Positions 8,085 to 15,442 are shown, numbered from the stretch's first letter. The stretch is DNA of 64,000 nt from Rossellomorea marisflavi (GCF_001274775.1 NZ_LGUE01000004.1:418163-482162); one strand, 5' to 3'. Made by a program: numbers and translations. Notes: a model not told the origin generated them from the sequence alone.

Positions 8085-8099
8085 TGATAACAATTCTCA
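8085..8099. promoter_or_regulatory. Candidate Fur box upstream of the nitroreductase gene
   Basis: TGATAACAATTCTCA matches the 7-1-7 Fur consensus (TGATAAT-N-ATTATCA) at 12 of 14 positions. It lies in the gap just ahead of the nitroreductase start. Confidence 0.6.
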
Positions 8100-8124
8100 C
8101 TCTCAATTGCAATCTTTCTATAGG

Positions 8125-8166
8125 AAAGGAGTCCCCTTATGAGTAAAAATATGAGGGGACTCCTTT
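8125..8166. repeat. Inverted repeat / hairpin without T-run
   Basis: AAAGGAGTCCCCT / AGGGGACTCCTTT with a loop of about 16 bases, in the 340-bp gap before 8391. It lacks a following T-run on either strand, so it is not a clear terminator. Confidence 0.6.
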
Positions 8167-8183
8167 GGATTGTACCGAAAGTT

Positions 8184-8235
8184 TCTCTCCATGTCCGCAT
8201 AAGGTGTTCCTCACATAATAAGCGGACATAGAGAA
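8184..8235. repeat. Second long inverted repeat in the same gap
   Basis: TTCTCT-CC-ATGTCCGC and GCGGACATAGAGAA pair over 14 bp with a two-base bulge around a 23-base loop (ATAAGG...). Not a standard terminator. Confidence 0.5.
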
Positions 8236-8326
8236 GATAGATAGTGGGTTCTTATCACATGCTGCCTGTTCATGGTGACCATATCCGGAGGTAAACAACA
8301 AATTATTATTGAAAAAGAAAAACTTT

Positions 8327-8358
8327 TTATTGTTTTACAATAAATAATCCTATACAAT
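8327..8358 (+). promoter_or_regulatory. Promoter with overlapping TTATTG-N5-CAATAA operator
   Basis: The -35 TTGTTT (8330-8335), 17-bp spacer and -10 TACAAT (8353-8358) precede the membrane gene cluster at 8391. The palindrome TTATTG-TTTTA-CAATAA (8327-8343) covers the -35. An equivalent palindrome in the same register is found at 33973-33989. Confidence 0.6.
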
Positions 8359-8390
8359 CATGTCATAGAAATCATTTACCAAGATTCTAC

Positions 8391-8777
8391 ATGTACAAAT
8401 TCATCGGAATGGACGTGGACATCATCGGATTTACAATTATTTTTTTGTTGGTGATTGGATTGATCGCATTTGGTTCCATCATGACAGCGCACATGGTGAG
8501 GAAGACAAACACCAGGCCTCCTAGGAAATTATCCTATATTGTTTTGAGCCTCCTGATCCTTAACTGGATTTTCTGGCTTTCAAGCGGATATGAATGGTTT
8601 TCCGACGAAGTGGCCGGGGCCATCTTCAATCCTATATGGGGTGTGCTATGCGCAGCAGGAGTGGCTGCCAGCCTTTATGAATTGCGGCATAACAAGAGCT
8701 TCGCCTTCCCCGTTGGCGCATTATCTGGTATCACTTTGATGTTCGTGATCCTCGTCAACGGCATTACCAGTATGTAA
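8391..8777 (+). CDS. Integral membrane protein, first of a three-gene membrane cluster
   Basis: 128 residues with about four membrane helices: FTIIFLLVIGLIAFGSIM (~14-31), YIVLSLLILNWIFWLSS (~49-65), AIFNPIWGVLCAAGVAAS (~77-94) and FPVGALSGITLMFVILVNG (~106-124). The start is uncertain, since neither the ATG at 8391 nor the ATG at 8409 has a good ribosome binding site; translation may be weak. It has its own promoter with a palindromic operator over the -35. The next gene follows after 17 bp, so they form an operon. No family motif is recognised. Confidence 0.65.
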   Translation: MYKFIGMDVDIIGFTIIFLLVIGLIAFGSIMTAHMVRKTNTRPPRKLSYIVLSLLILNWIFWLSSGYEWFSDEVAGAIFNPIWGVLCAAGVAASLYELRHNKSFAFPVGALSGITLMFVILVNGITSM

Positions 8778-8794
8778 AAGGAGACGTGATCTAC

Positions 8795-9034
8795 ATGAAG
8801 CTTTTTGCCTGGGTGCTGGTGGCACTCCACCTGATCATTACGATCCTATGGATTGCCAACTCGCCTGCCCTGTTTTCACTCGCCGGGATCGTCGCCTGGC
8901 TCCTCTTGATCGCCGGAGGATTCGTCCTCTATTTCAAAACAAACCATATGGCGGTCATTGTCTCCAGTTCCTTCATGGTCTTCCTGGTCCTCTTGACCGG
9001 ACTGATCGAATGGACGGTTTCATCCATGCCTTAA
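8795..9034 (+). CDS. Small integral membrane protein
   Basis: 79 residues from the ATG at 8795, eleven bases after AAAGGAG; a GTG at 8786 would sit too close to that site. There are three hydrophobic segments: LFAWVLVALHLIITILWIA, LFSLAGIVAWLLLIAGGFVLYF and MAVIVSSSFMVFLVLLTGLIEW. It is 17 bp downstream of the preceding membrane gene and is followed by a hairpin, so it belongs to the same transcript. Function unknown. Confidence 0.6.
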   Translation: MKLFAWVLVALHLIITILWIANSPALFSLAGIVAWLLLIAGGFVLYFKTNHMAVIVSSSFMVFLVLLTGLIEWTVSSMP

Positions 9035-9043
9035 CATAAAAAA

Positions 9044-9069
9044 AGAGACTCCCTCGTTGGCGAGTCTCT
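9044..9069. terminator. Hairpin between membrane genes (attenuator or partial terminator)
   Basis: AGAGACTC / GAGTCTCT with a 10-base loop. A run of seven A precedes it, so it terminates well only on the reverse strand; on the forward strand it may reduce read-through to the next gene. Confidence 0.5.
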
Positions 9070-9087
9070 CACAAAGGAGAATGCTTT

Positions 9088-9507
9088 ATGTTGAAGAAAA
9101 CCATCATGAATGTGTACAATGCGGCCCTGAGCGTGGGTGCTTTTTATCTCGGTGGTTCCATGATGTCAGGTAAAGGGATCTTTGCGGCCTTCCCACCAGA
9201 GTGGGCAGGAGATCTGCCTTTTGACAGCTGGATGGCTATGGCGATCGTGGGCATGATCGTTTTCGGACTGGGCAATGCGGTCGTAGCAATCAGAGGGTTC
9301 ATCCGGTATGACCCGCAGATTTTCTTCTCGACCCTCTTCATGGGCGCCCTGCTTTTCATTGCGACGATCGGTGCCACCCTATCCGTGGGAGAATGGTACT
9401 TACCATCGGTACAGCTCTTGATCGCCAGTATTGGCCAGGTGTTGCTGGGCCTTGGCGCTTTCATGCTTCATTTTCTTCGTCCGGAATCGGCAGGGGTCAC
9501 AGAATGA
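9088..9507 (+). CDS. Integral membrane protein, third of the cluster
   Basis: 139 residues from an ATG after AAAGGAG. Four membrane helices are visible: VYNAALSVGAFYLGGSMM (~8-25), SWMAMAIVGMIVFGLGNAVVAI (~46-67), FFSTLFMGALLFIATIGATL (~78-97) and VQLLIASIGQVLLGLGAFMLHF (~107-128). A proline and polar loop AAFPPEWAGDLPFD lies between the first two. No family is recognised. It is the last of three small membrane proteins, convergent with the siderophore-binding gene. Confidence 0.65.
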   Translation: MLKKTIMNVYNAALSVGAFYLGGSMMSGKGIFAAFPPEWAGDLPFDSWMAMAIVGMIVFGLGNAVVAIRGFIRYDPQIFFSTLFMGALLFIATIGATLSVGEWYLPSVQLLIASIGQVLLGLGAFMLHFLRPESAGVTE

Positions 9508-9520
9508 CCCCCTCTGCTCT

Positions 9521-10429
9521 TTATTTTTCTAAAAAGCCATCCTCGAATGTCTTCAAGAGATGCTCAAGGGTCACGGGGTCACTGTACGTCGATTCCTTGC
9601 TGTTGATCTCGATGACATGACCGTTTTTCACGGCCGGGATGTTCTTCCACGTGTCGGTCTCCATGAACGAATTGTCCACATCGGGATTCTTGCTCAGGAC
9701 GAGGTAATCTCCAGTGAAGTCGCCTACCGCTTCCGGTGAGATGACGTGAATACCCGTTTCCAAGGCGTTATCCTTCACGGCTTCCGGCATGTTGAGCTTC
9801 ATGGCCTGATACAAAATCTCAGAACCACGGGCATAATTGTTTCCGAAGACATAGAGTTCCTTTTGCCCGGTTTCAATGACGGATACCGTGGCGTCGTCAC
9901 CGATCTTCTTGCGGATCTCCTCCCCGATCGTCGCGGCACGCTCCTGGAAGTCATCCGCCCACTCCTTCGCTTCTTTCTCTTTATTCAACAGCTTGCCGAT
10001 CTCGATCTGTTGATCGATGTAATTCAGTTTCCCCCATGTGAAAGCGACGGTCGGCGCAATCTCCTTCATCTTATCGAGGTTCTTCGTCTGACTTCCGGCA
10101 ATGATCAAGTCCGGGTCGAGTTCGATGATCTTCTCGAGCTGATCGTCACCCACCACTTCCACATCTTTCAGCTTGTCGGTGAAGAGCGGGTTCATCTCGG
10201 TCCACTCATCGATCCCGACGAGCTTCCCTTCGAGGGAAATCACATTCGGACCATTGGTGAGGGCGACGATCCGCTTCGGCTCTTTCGGCACCTCCACCGG
10301 TCCCTGCTCTGATTCATATGTAAATGTCGATGATTCCTCCTCGGACGAATCCGTTTTTGTTTCTCCGCTGCTGCACGCCGCCAAGAGCAGACAGACCATC
10401 AATATGGTAAAGAACGGTGCTTTTTTCAT
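9521..10429 (-). CDS. Iron-siderophore ABC transporter substrate-binding lipoprotein
   Basis: The start is the ATG at 10429 after AAAGGGGAACCAC; the longer frame would run through the Fur box. It has 302 residues. The signal peptide MKKAPFFTILMVCLLLAAC has lipobox LAAC. It is followed by a class III binding-protein fold (helical backbone type) with the usual VPKEPKRIVALTNG, LEKIIELDPDLIIAG and WKNIPAVKNGHVIEI segments. It captures a ferric siderophore at the outer membrane face and delivers it to a permease encoded elsewhere, because no permease or ATPase gene is adjacent. A 17/19 Fur box directly upstream predicts iron repression. The ligand (hydroxamate, catecholate or citrate) cannot be decided. 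Confidence 0.9.
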   Translation of the reverse strand: MKKAPFFTILMVCLLLAACSSGETKTDSSEEESSTFTYESEQGPVEVPKEPKRIVALTNGPNVISLEGKLVGIDEWTEMNPLFTDKLKDVEVVGDDQLEKIIELDPDLIIAGSQTKNLDKMKEIAPTVAFTWGKLNYIDQQIEIGKLLNKEKEAKEWADDFQERAATIGEEIRKKIGDDATVSVIETGQKELYVFGNNYARGSEILYQAMKLNMPEAVKDNALETGIHVISPEAVGDFTGDYLVLSKNPDVDNSFMETDTWKNIPAVKNGHVIEINSKESTYSDPVTLEHLLKTFEDGFLEK

Positions 10430-10450
10430 GTGGTTCCCCTTTCGTTTCTT

Positions 10451-10469
10451 GATAATGAGAATCATTTTC
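10451..10469. promoter_or_regulatory. Strong Fur box for the siderophore-binding gene
   Basis: GATAATGAGAATCATTTTC matches the classical 19-bp Fur box at 17 positions and lies about 20 bp upstream of the lipoprotein start codon. Confidence 0.85.
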
Positions 10470-10535
10470 AATTATTACTTTACGGGGGAGGAGGCTGGAT
10501 GTCAATGGAATGTTCCACAATTTTCTTAGATTGGA

Positions 10536-10672
10536 AGAGTTCCGCTCCATTTCGCTGCGATGGCTCGCTTTCCGCGGGGCGTGCGGTGAGCCGCATCGGC
10601 TGCGCCTGCTGGGTCTCACCTGCCCGCCTTTCCGCAGGAGTCGACCCATCTCCGCTTCATTGCACTCATCGG
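10536..10672. repeat. Bacillus-type dispersed GC-rich repeat element (single copy here)
   Basis: The segment runs from about TTCCGCTCCATTTCGCTG to CCATCTCCGCTTCATTGC. Inside are CTTTCCGCGGGG, GGTGAG...CTCACC and CCTTTCCGCAGGAGTC, which fold into a long imperfect stem. Very similar ~140-bp intergenic elements are common in Bacillaceae genomes (general knowledge; no search run). It lies between the Fur-controlled gene and the SAM riboswitches and is more GC-rich than its AT-rich surroundings. Confidence 0.7.
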
Positions 10673-10847
10673 ATTGGTTGGAGGGCCATCCTTCACTTTT
10701 AAAAAAATAAATAATTAGTGAAAAAGAAGTGTTTTCCGATTATCCCCATCAAAATAAAAGGCTTTCATTTTCTTAATTATAAATCCATAGACCTATTTTC
10801 ACCCCATTTCCACTTCTTCCAGCCAGTCTCATTTCTGCCAAAGGGTG

Positions 10848-10876
10848 TTGACGCAGGAAACAGTCCGGCGTAGAAT
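10848..10876 (+). promoter_or_regulatory. Sigma-A promoter of the met operon
   Basis: TTGACG, an exact 17-bp spacer and TAGAAT, ending about 25 bp before the first SAM riboswitch. Confidence 0.8.
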
Positions 10877-10900
10877 AAGGCTCACGTTAAACAAACACAA

Positions 10901-11006
10901 CTTCTTATCACGAGAGGTGGAGGGATTTGGCCCTTTGATACCTCGGCAGCGGGCTCACTTGAGCACTGTGCCAACTCCAACAGGCGGATGCCTGAGAGAT
11001 GAGAAG
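10901..11006 (+). promoter_or_regulatory. SAM-I riboswitch (S-box), first of two
   Basis: The conserved S-box core is present: CTTATCACGAGAGGTGGAGG at the 5' side, GGCCCTTTGATACC, CGGCAGC, then TGTGCCAACTCC and GATGAGAAG closing P1 (CTTCTTATC with GATGAGAAG). It binds S-adenosylmethionine and, when bound, favours the terminator at 11038-11072. It is followed by a second complete S-box, so repression probably needs only one of the two occupied. Confidence 0.93.
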
Positions 11007-11037
11007 AGTACGGATCTTTCTTTCCTTATGGATCTCC

Positions 11038-11072
11038 GGCCTCTTCCTGTCTCAGGAAGGGGCCTTTTGTTT
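11038..11072 (+). terminator. Intrinsic terminator of SAM riboswitch 1
   Basis: GGCCTCTTCCTG / CAGGAAGGGGCC with a TCT loop and TTTTGTTT tail, 31 bases after the aptamer. Confidence 0.88.
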
Positions 11073-11088
11073 ACCCTGAATTTCATAA

Positions 11089-11197
11089 TTTCTTATCCAG
11101 AGAAGCTGAGGGACTGGCCCGATGACGCTTCGGCAGCAGACTTTCCACAAAGTACTGTGCCAATTCCAGCAGGCAACGCGCCTGGGAGATGAGAAGG
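11089..11197 (+). promoter_or_regulatory. SAM-I riboswitch (S-box), second of two
   Basis: A second full aptamer: TTCTTATCCAGAGAAGCTGA, GGGACTGGCCCGATGACGCT, CGGCAGC, TGTGCCAATTCCAGCAGGC and GATGAGAA. Both copies keep the SAM-binding core, but their P3/P4 stems differ in sequence, so this is an old duplication or independent drift rather than a recent copy. It has its own terminator. Confidence 0.93.
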
Positions 11198-11224
11198 GAA
11201 CCATTGATTCCGTGTGAATCCATG

Positions 11225-11263
11225 CCCTCTTCTCGAGAACTCGGGAAGAGGGTTTTTATTTTT
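11225..11263 (+). terminator. Intrinsic terminator of SAM riboswitch 2
   Basis: CCCTCTTCTCGAG / CTCGGGAAGAGGG followed by TTTTTATTTTT, ending about 20 bases before the metN start. Confidence 0.9.
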
Positions 11264-11286
11264 AACCACCAGGAGGCATGACGAAC

Positions 11287-12318
11287 ATGATTGAATTCAA
11301 AAGCGCCACGAAAGTGTATCATAGCGGCGGAAAGGAAGTCCGGGCCCTCGATGGCATCGACCTCCGGGTTGAGCAGGGGGAAATATGCGGGGTGATCGGA
11401 TTCAGCGGTGCCGGGAAAAGCACGCTGATCCGCACCGTGAACCGATTGGAGCGATTGAGCTCGGGGAAGGTGATCGTGGACGGCCAGGATCTCATGGCCC
11501 TTTCACCGAAAGACGTGCGCGAGGTGAAGCGGAAGATCGGGATGGTGTTCCAGCACTTCAACCTCCTGAACTCCAAGACGGTCTTCGCCAATGTGGCGAT
11601 GCCCCTCATCCTCGCCAAACAATCCAAGGCAGAGATCCAGAAGCGGGTGACGGAGTTGCTGAGCTTCGTCGGCCTTGAAGATAAAGCGAACCAGTACCCT
11701 GATCAATTATCAGGCGGTCAGAAGCAGCGCGTCGGCATCGCCCGTGCCCTTGCCACGCAACCGTCGATCCTCCTGTGCGACGAGGCGACATCGGCCCTCG
11801 ATCCGCAGACGACGGGCTCGATCCTGAAGCTGCTGAAAAAGATCAACCGTGAGTACAACATCACGATCCTCATGATCACCCATGAGATGTCGGTGATCCG
11901 GGAAGTGTGCGACCGGGTGGCGGTCATCGAAGGCGGGAAGATCATCGAGTCCGGATCCGTATTCGACGTCTTCTCCTCTCCTCAGACCGAGACGGCGGCG
12001 AACTTCGTGAGCTCCGTGCTGAACGACTCCATCCCGGAATCGGTCCTCGAGCTTGTGCAGAAGGAAAACGCACCGGGACGGATCTACAAGATCCGCTTCG
12101 TCGGCGCCTCATCGGGTCAGCCGCTCCTGTCACAAGTGGCGAAGCGCTTCGACCTCGATGTAAACGTGCTGTTCGGAAATATTACAGAGCTGCAGGGCAC
12201 ACCATTCGGTCATCTCATCGTCGAGCTCATCGGCTCCGAGAGCGAGATCAACCGTGCACTGCTTGTCATGAACGGAGAAAACGTCACCGTGAAGGAGGTC
12301 GCACCACATGCTAGTTGA
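11287..12318 (+). CDS. metN: Methionine ABC transporter ATP-binding protein MetN
   Basis: The start is set to the ATG at 11287 (MIEFKSATKVYH), ten bases after AGGAGG; the ATG at 11278 would touch that site. It has 343 residues. Walker A is GFSGAGKST, the Q-loop lies in VFQHFNLL, the signature is LSGGQKQR, Walker B is ILLCDEATSALD and the H-loop is MITHEMSV. A C-terminal NIL domain of ~100 residues (from PGRIYKIRF) is the regulatory domain that senses methionine in MetN proteins. It powers methionine import with MetP and MetQ. The gene is controlled by two SAM riboswitches and overlaps metP by 11 bp. Confidence 0.96.
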   Translation: MIEFKSATKVYHSGGKEVRALDGIDLRVEQGEICGVIGFSGAGKSTLIRTVNRLERLSSGKVIVDGQDLMALSPKDVREVKRKIGMVFQHFNLLNSKTVFANVAMPLILAKQSKAEIQKRVTELLSFVGLEDKANQYPDQLSGGQKQRVGIARALATQPSILLCDEATSALDPQTTGSILKLLKKINREYNITILMITHEMSVIREVCDRVAVIEGGKIIESGSVFDVFSSPQTETAANFVSSVLNDSIPESVLELVQKENAPGRIYKIRFVGASSGQPLLSQVAKRFDLDVNVLFGNITELQGTPFGHLIVELIGSESEINRALLVMNGENVTVKEVAPHAS

Positions 12319-12958
12319 TTCACAGCAGATCATCGATGCACTCATTGAAACATTGGTCATGACCGGCTTCTCCCTCCTCTTCTCCACCGTGATCGGGCTG
12401 CCCCTCGGGGTACTCCTCGTCATCACGAGGAAGGGTCATCTATGGGAGAATGCCTTTATTTTCACCATCCTGAACGGGGTCGTGAACATCTTTCGTTCCG
12501 TCCCGTTCATCATCCTGATGGTAGCGATCGTCCCCCTCACGCGTTTGATTGTGGGGACATCGATCGGAACGGCCGCGGCCGTCGTGCCACTGGTCTTCTA
12601 TGCAGGACCGTATATTGCACGATTGATTGAGAACTCCCTCCTTGAAGTCGACAAAGGCGTCATCGAGGCGGCGGAATCCATGGGGGCGACATCCACCCAG
12701 ATCATCTTCCGCTTCCTCGTCCCGGAAGCGCTCAGCTCCCTCGTCCTCAGCCTCACCATCGCCACCGTCGGACTCGTCGGGGCATCGGCCATGGCAGGCG
12801 CCATCGGCGGAGGCGGACTCGGGGATCTCGCCATCACGTTCGGCTACCAGCGCTTTGACACCTGGGTCATGGTCATCACCGTCGCCATACTCATCGTCCT
12901 TGTACAGGGACTGCAATCATCGGGTAATTTCGTATCGAAAAAAATCAGAAGAAGATAG
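12308..12958 (+). CDS. metP: Methionine ABC transporter permease
   Basis: 216 residues with five hydrophobic helices, the normal MetI/MetP size. The coupling-helix (EAA) motif is ESMGATSTQIIFRFLVPEA, and GASAMAGAIGGGGLGDLAI is the typical methionine-permease glycine-rich segment. It forms the membrane channel for methionine taken up from MetQ, driven by MetN. It overlaps metN by 11 bp, and metQ follows after 14 bp. Confidence 0.95.
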   Translation: MLVDSQQIIDALIETLVMTGFSLLFSTVIGLPLGVLLVITRKGHLWENAFIFTILNGVVNIFRSVPFIILMVAIVPLTRLIVGTSIGTAAAVVPLVFYAGPYIARLIENSLLEVDKGVIEAAESMGATSTQIIFRFLVPEALSSLVLSLTIATVGLVGASAMAGAIGGGGLGDLAITFGYQRFDTWVMVITVAILIVLVQGLQSSGNFVSKKIRRR

Positions 12959-12972
12959 CGAGGAGATACAAC

Positions 12973-13797
12973 ATGAAGAAATGGATCATTCTATCACTCA
13001 TTCTACTAATCGGCGGGTTTGCTGCAGGCTGCAGCTCAAGCGCCAGCAAAGACGAAACGAAGGTCAAGATCGGCGTCAGCGGTTCCGATAACCGCATCTG
13101 GGACTTCGTCGCCAAGAAAGCGAAGAAGGAAGGCATTGATATCGAAATCGTCCGCTTCTCCGACTACGTCCAGCCGAACCTGGCCCTTGAAGAAGGCGAG
13201 CTTGATGCCAACGCTTTCCAGACGATTTCCTACTTCAACGAATTCAAGAAAGAGCATGACCTCGATCTCACACCGATCGGCACAACCGTCATCGCTCCCC
13301 TCGGCCTTTACTCCGAGAAATATAAATCAGTAGACGACATCCCGGATGGCGCCAAGATCGCCGTGCCGAACGAAGCAACCAACATGGGAAGAGCTTTCCT
13401 CCTCCTACAAGAAGCGGGCCTCATCGAGTTGCCTGAAGACTTCGACGGAAACGGATCACTGGATAAAATCAAAAAGAATCCGAAGAACATCGAGATCGTT
13501 CCGGTCGTAGCCGGCCAAACACCGCGCGTCCTGCCTGATGTCGCTGCATCCATCATCAACAATGGTATCGCCGTCGACGCCGGATTCAACCCCGTGAAGG
13601 ATTCCATCTTCCACGAAGATGACACGGCTACACCTTACATCAACATCATCGCCGCACGTACAGAAGACAAGGACAACAAAACACTCAAGAAAATCGTCGA
13701 GCTCTACCAGGAAGAAGACACAGCCGACTTCATCGAAAAAGAATACAACGGAAGCACGATCCCGACCTTCGTCCCACTGAGCAAGATCGGAGAATAA
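12973..13797 (+). CDS. metQ: Methionine-binding lipoprotein MetQ
   Basis: 274 residues with signal peptide and lipobox (LIGGFAAGC). It shows the NlpA/MetQ family pattern: KIGVSGSDNRIWDFVAKKAK, the ligand-site QPNLALEEGELDANAFQTISY, and AVPNEATNMGRAFLLLQEAGLI. It captures methionine outside the membrane for MetNP. The AGGAGAT ribosome site supports the ATG. It is the third gene of the SAM-riboswitch operon; the M20 amidohydrolase follows after 12 bp, so MetQ may also deliver amino-acid conjugates. Confidence 0.95.
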   Translation: MKKWIILSLILLIGGFAAGCSSSASKDETKVKIGVSGSDNRIWDFVAKKAKKEGIDIEIVRFSDYVQPNLALEEGELDANAFQTISYFNEFKKEHDLDLTPIGTTVIAPLGLYSEKYKSVDDIPDGAKIAVPNEATNMGRAFLLLQEAGLIELPEDFDGNGSLDKIKKNPKNIEIVPVVAGQTPRVLPDVAASIINNGIAVDAGFNPVKDSIFHEDDTATPYINIIAARTEDKDNKTLKKIVELYQEEDTADFIEKEYNGSTIPTFVPLSKIGE

Positions 13798-13815
13798 TCC
13801 TGAGGAGGAATGGAA

Positions 13816-15018
13816 ATGAGTACCGTCGTCGACACATTGAGAGATCAGATCATCGCAAGTCTTGAGGAAAATAAAGAAAAGTACATTGCCATTAGTCATT
13901 CGATCCACGACCGTCCTGAGATCGGCAACGAGGAATTCTACGCTTCAAAAACCCACGCAGAGCTTCTGGAGTCGGAAGGATTCACGGTGGAACGCGGGGT
14001 GGCGGGACATGAGACCGCCCTCCTTGCCCGCCGGAAATCGGATAAACCCGGCCCGGCCATTGCGTTCCTCGCCGAGTACGATGCCCTTCCCGGCCTCGGT
14101 CACGCCTGCGGACACAACATCATCGGCACGACGAGCGTATCGGCGGCCATCGCCCTCAGTAAGGTGATCGACGAAACCGGCGGAGAAGTCGTTTTGCTAG
14201 GTACACCTGCCGAGGAGGGTGGCCCCAACGGCAGTGCCAAGGGAAGCTTCGTGAAGCACGGTCTCCTCGAAGGAATCGACGCCGCCCTCATGGTGCACCC
14301 GGCGAACTCCACACGGATCACATCGAACTCCCTTGCCGTCGATCCCCTGGATTTTGAATACATCGGGAAACCCGCCCATGCCGCGGGGTCCCCACATCAC
14401 GGAATCAACGCATTGGACGCGGTCATCGGACTGTTCAACGGGATCAACGCCCTTCGCCAGCACGTGACCGATGACGTCCGGATCCACGGCATCATCACCC
14501 ATGGAGGCGACGCGCCGAACATCGTACCGGAATACGCCAAAGCCCGCTTCTTCATCCGCGCCGCGACCCGCAAAACCTGCAGCGAAGTGACCGCCCGCGT
14601 GAAGGCGATCGCAGAAGGCTCTGCCCTGGCAACGGGGGCGAAGCTGAACGTCATTGCCTTCCAGAATGAAGTCGACAATCTGGTATTGAACCGGACGTAT
14701 GACGCGGTCTTTAAAGAAGAGCTTGAACGATTGGGCGAGTATGTTTCAACCGAAGAGCGAAACGGACTCGGCTCCACCGATGCCGGCAACATCAGCCAGG
14801 TCGTCCCGACGATCCATCCCTATGTCCAGATCGGATCCGAAAGCCTCGTCGCCCATACGGATGCATTCCGCGAAGCAGCGAAATCGCCCAAAGGGGATGA
14901 AGCACTGATCCTCGGAGCAAAAGGGCTGGCACTCACGGCCTTGCGACTGGTCACAGACCGTGACGTGCTCGCTGAAATCAAAGAAGAATTTACTAGAAGA
15001 AAAGAATTAGAGAGCTGA
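13816..15018 (+). CDS. M20-family amidohydrolase/peptidase of the met operon
   Basis: The start is chosen at the ATG at 13816, seven bases after AGGAGG. It has 400 residues. Metal-ligand segments typical of M20D enzymes are visible: HSIHDRPEIGNEE (~30), GHACGHNIIG (~100), GTPAEEGGPNGSAKG (~135) and MVHPANS (~165), with AHTDAFREAAKS near the C-terminus. The subgroup resembles aminobenzoyl-glutamate hydrolase/aminoacylase-like proteins. Its position as the last gene of a riboswitch-controlled methionine-uptake operon suggests it releases methionine from an N-acylated or dipeptide-like form after import. The substrate is inference. A strong terminator follows. Confidence 0.88.
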   Translation: MSTVVDTLRDQIIASLEENKEKYIAISHSIHDRPEIGNEEFYASKTHAELLESEGFTVERGVAGHETALLARRKSDKPGPAIAFLAEYDALPGLGHACGHNIIGTTSVSAAIALSKVIDETGGEVVLLGTPAEEGGPNGSAKGSFVKHGLLEGIDAALMVHPANSTRITSNSLAVDPLDFEYIGKPAHAAGSPHHGINALDAVIGLFNGINALRQHVTDDVRIHGIITHGGDAPNIVPEYAKARFFIRAATRKTCSEVTARVKAIAEGSALATGAKLNVIAFQNEVDNLVLNRTYDAVFKEELERLGEYVSTEERNGLGSTDAGNISQVVPTIHPYVQIGSESLVAHTDAFREAAKSPKGDEALILGAKGLALTALRLVTDRDVLAEIKEEFTRRKELES

Positions 15019-15026
15019 AGTTCGTG

Positions 15027-15064
15027 GGAGTCCCCTTGGTTGGTCATAGGGGGCTCCTTTTTTG
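15027..15064 (+). terminator. Terminator of the metNPQ operon
   Basis: GGAG-T-CCCCT / AGGGG-G-CTCC with a 10-base loop and a run of seven T, just after the amidohydrolase stop. Confidence 0.85.
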
Positions 15065-15227
15065 ATGAGTTGGGGGTTGGGGCTAGTGGATTGTGGCATT
15101 TTTTTATGTGAAATCACTTTGAGTTGGGGGGATTAGGGGTGGATGAGGCTTCATTGGTCTGAAATGGAGAGTTTCGAGCTTAAATCACACCCTTTATTTT
15201 CCATTTTTTAGCTTCCTTCCTATTTTT

Positions 15228-15395
15228 CTACCGACTTTTGAATTTTTTCTATCAACTTTTAAACTTTTACTTTCAACTTTCGAAATTTTATTACCAACTT
15301 TTTTTGGAAGGGAATTTTTATCGTCAACTCTTCCGGTTTATTTTCAACTCTATTCTTTTATTACCAACTTTCACTCTTTATCTCCAACTCCCCAC
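15228..15395. repeat. Phased array of degenerate CAACTTT motifs with 20-21 bp period
   Basis: Eight copies of C(A/G)AC(T/C)(T/C)(T/C) begin at 15232, 15253, 15274, 15295, 15325, 15345, 15365 and 15385, i.e. spacings 21, 21, 21, 30, 20, 20, 20. All are on one strand in a pyrimidine-rich background with T-tracts between them. The spacings are two or three helical turns, so every copy faces the same side of the DNA. The rest of the 375-bp gap (15065-15228) holds no gene or clear signal. The array ends about 50 bp before the start codon of the gene at 15443. Confidence 0.75.
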
Positions 15396-15442
15396 ACCCC
15401 ATTTTCTGGTAGAATAAGAGGGAAGTGAAAGGAGCCTGAACC

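Noticed and set aside
10430..10710. Three short frames across the dispersed repeat
   Set aside because: They depend on the repeat's GC-rich bases and have no supported starts.
10845..11192. Forward frame of 115 codons in the met leader
   Set aside because: It lies on the two SAM riboswitches; conserved RNA elements, not protein.
15228..15395. CRISPR array
   Set aside because: The phased CAACTTT motifs are too short and degenerate, with no identical repeats or unique spacers and no cas genes.
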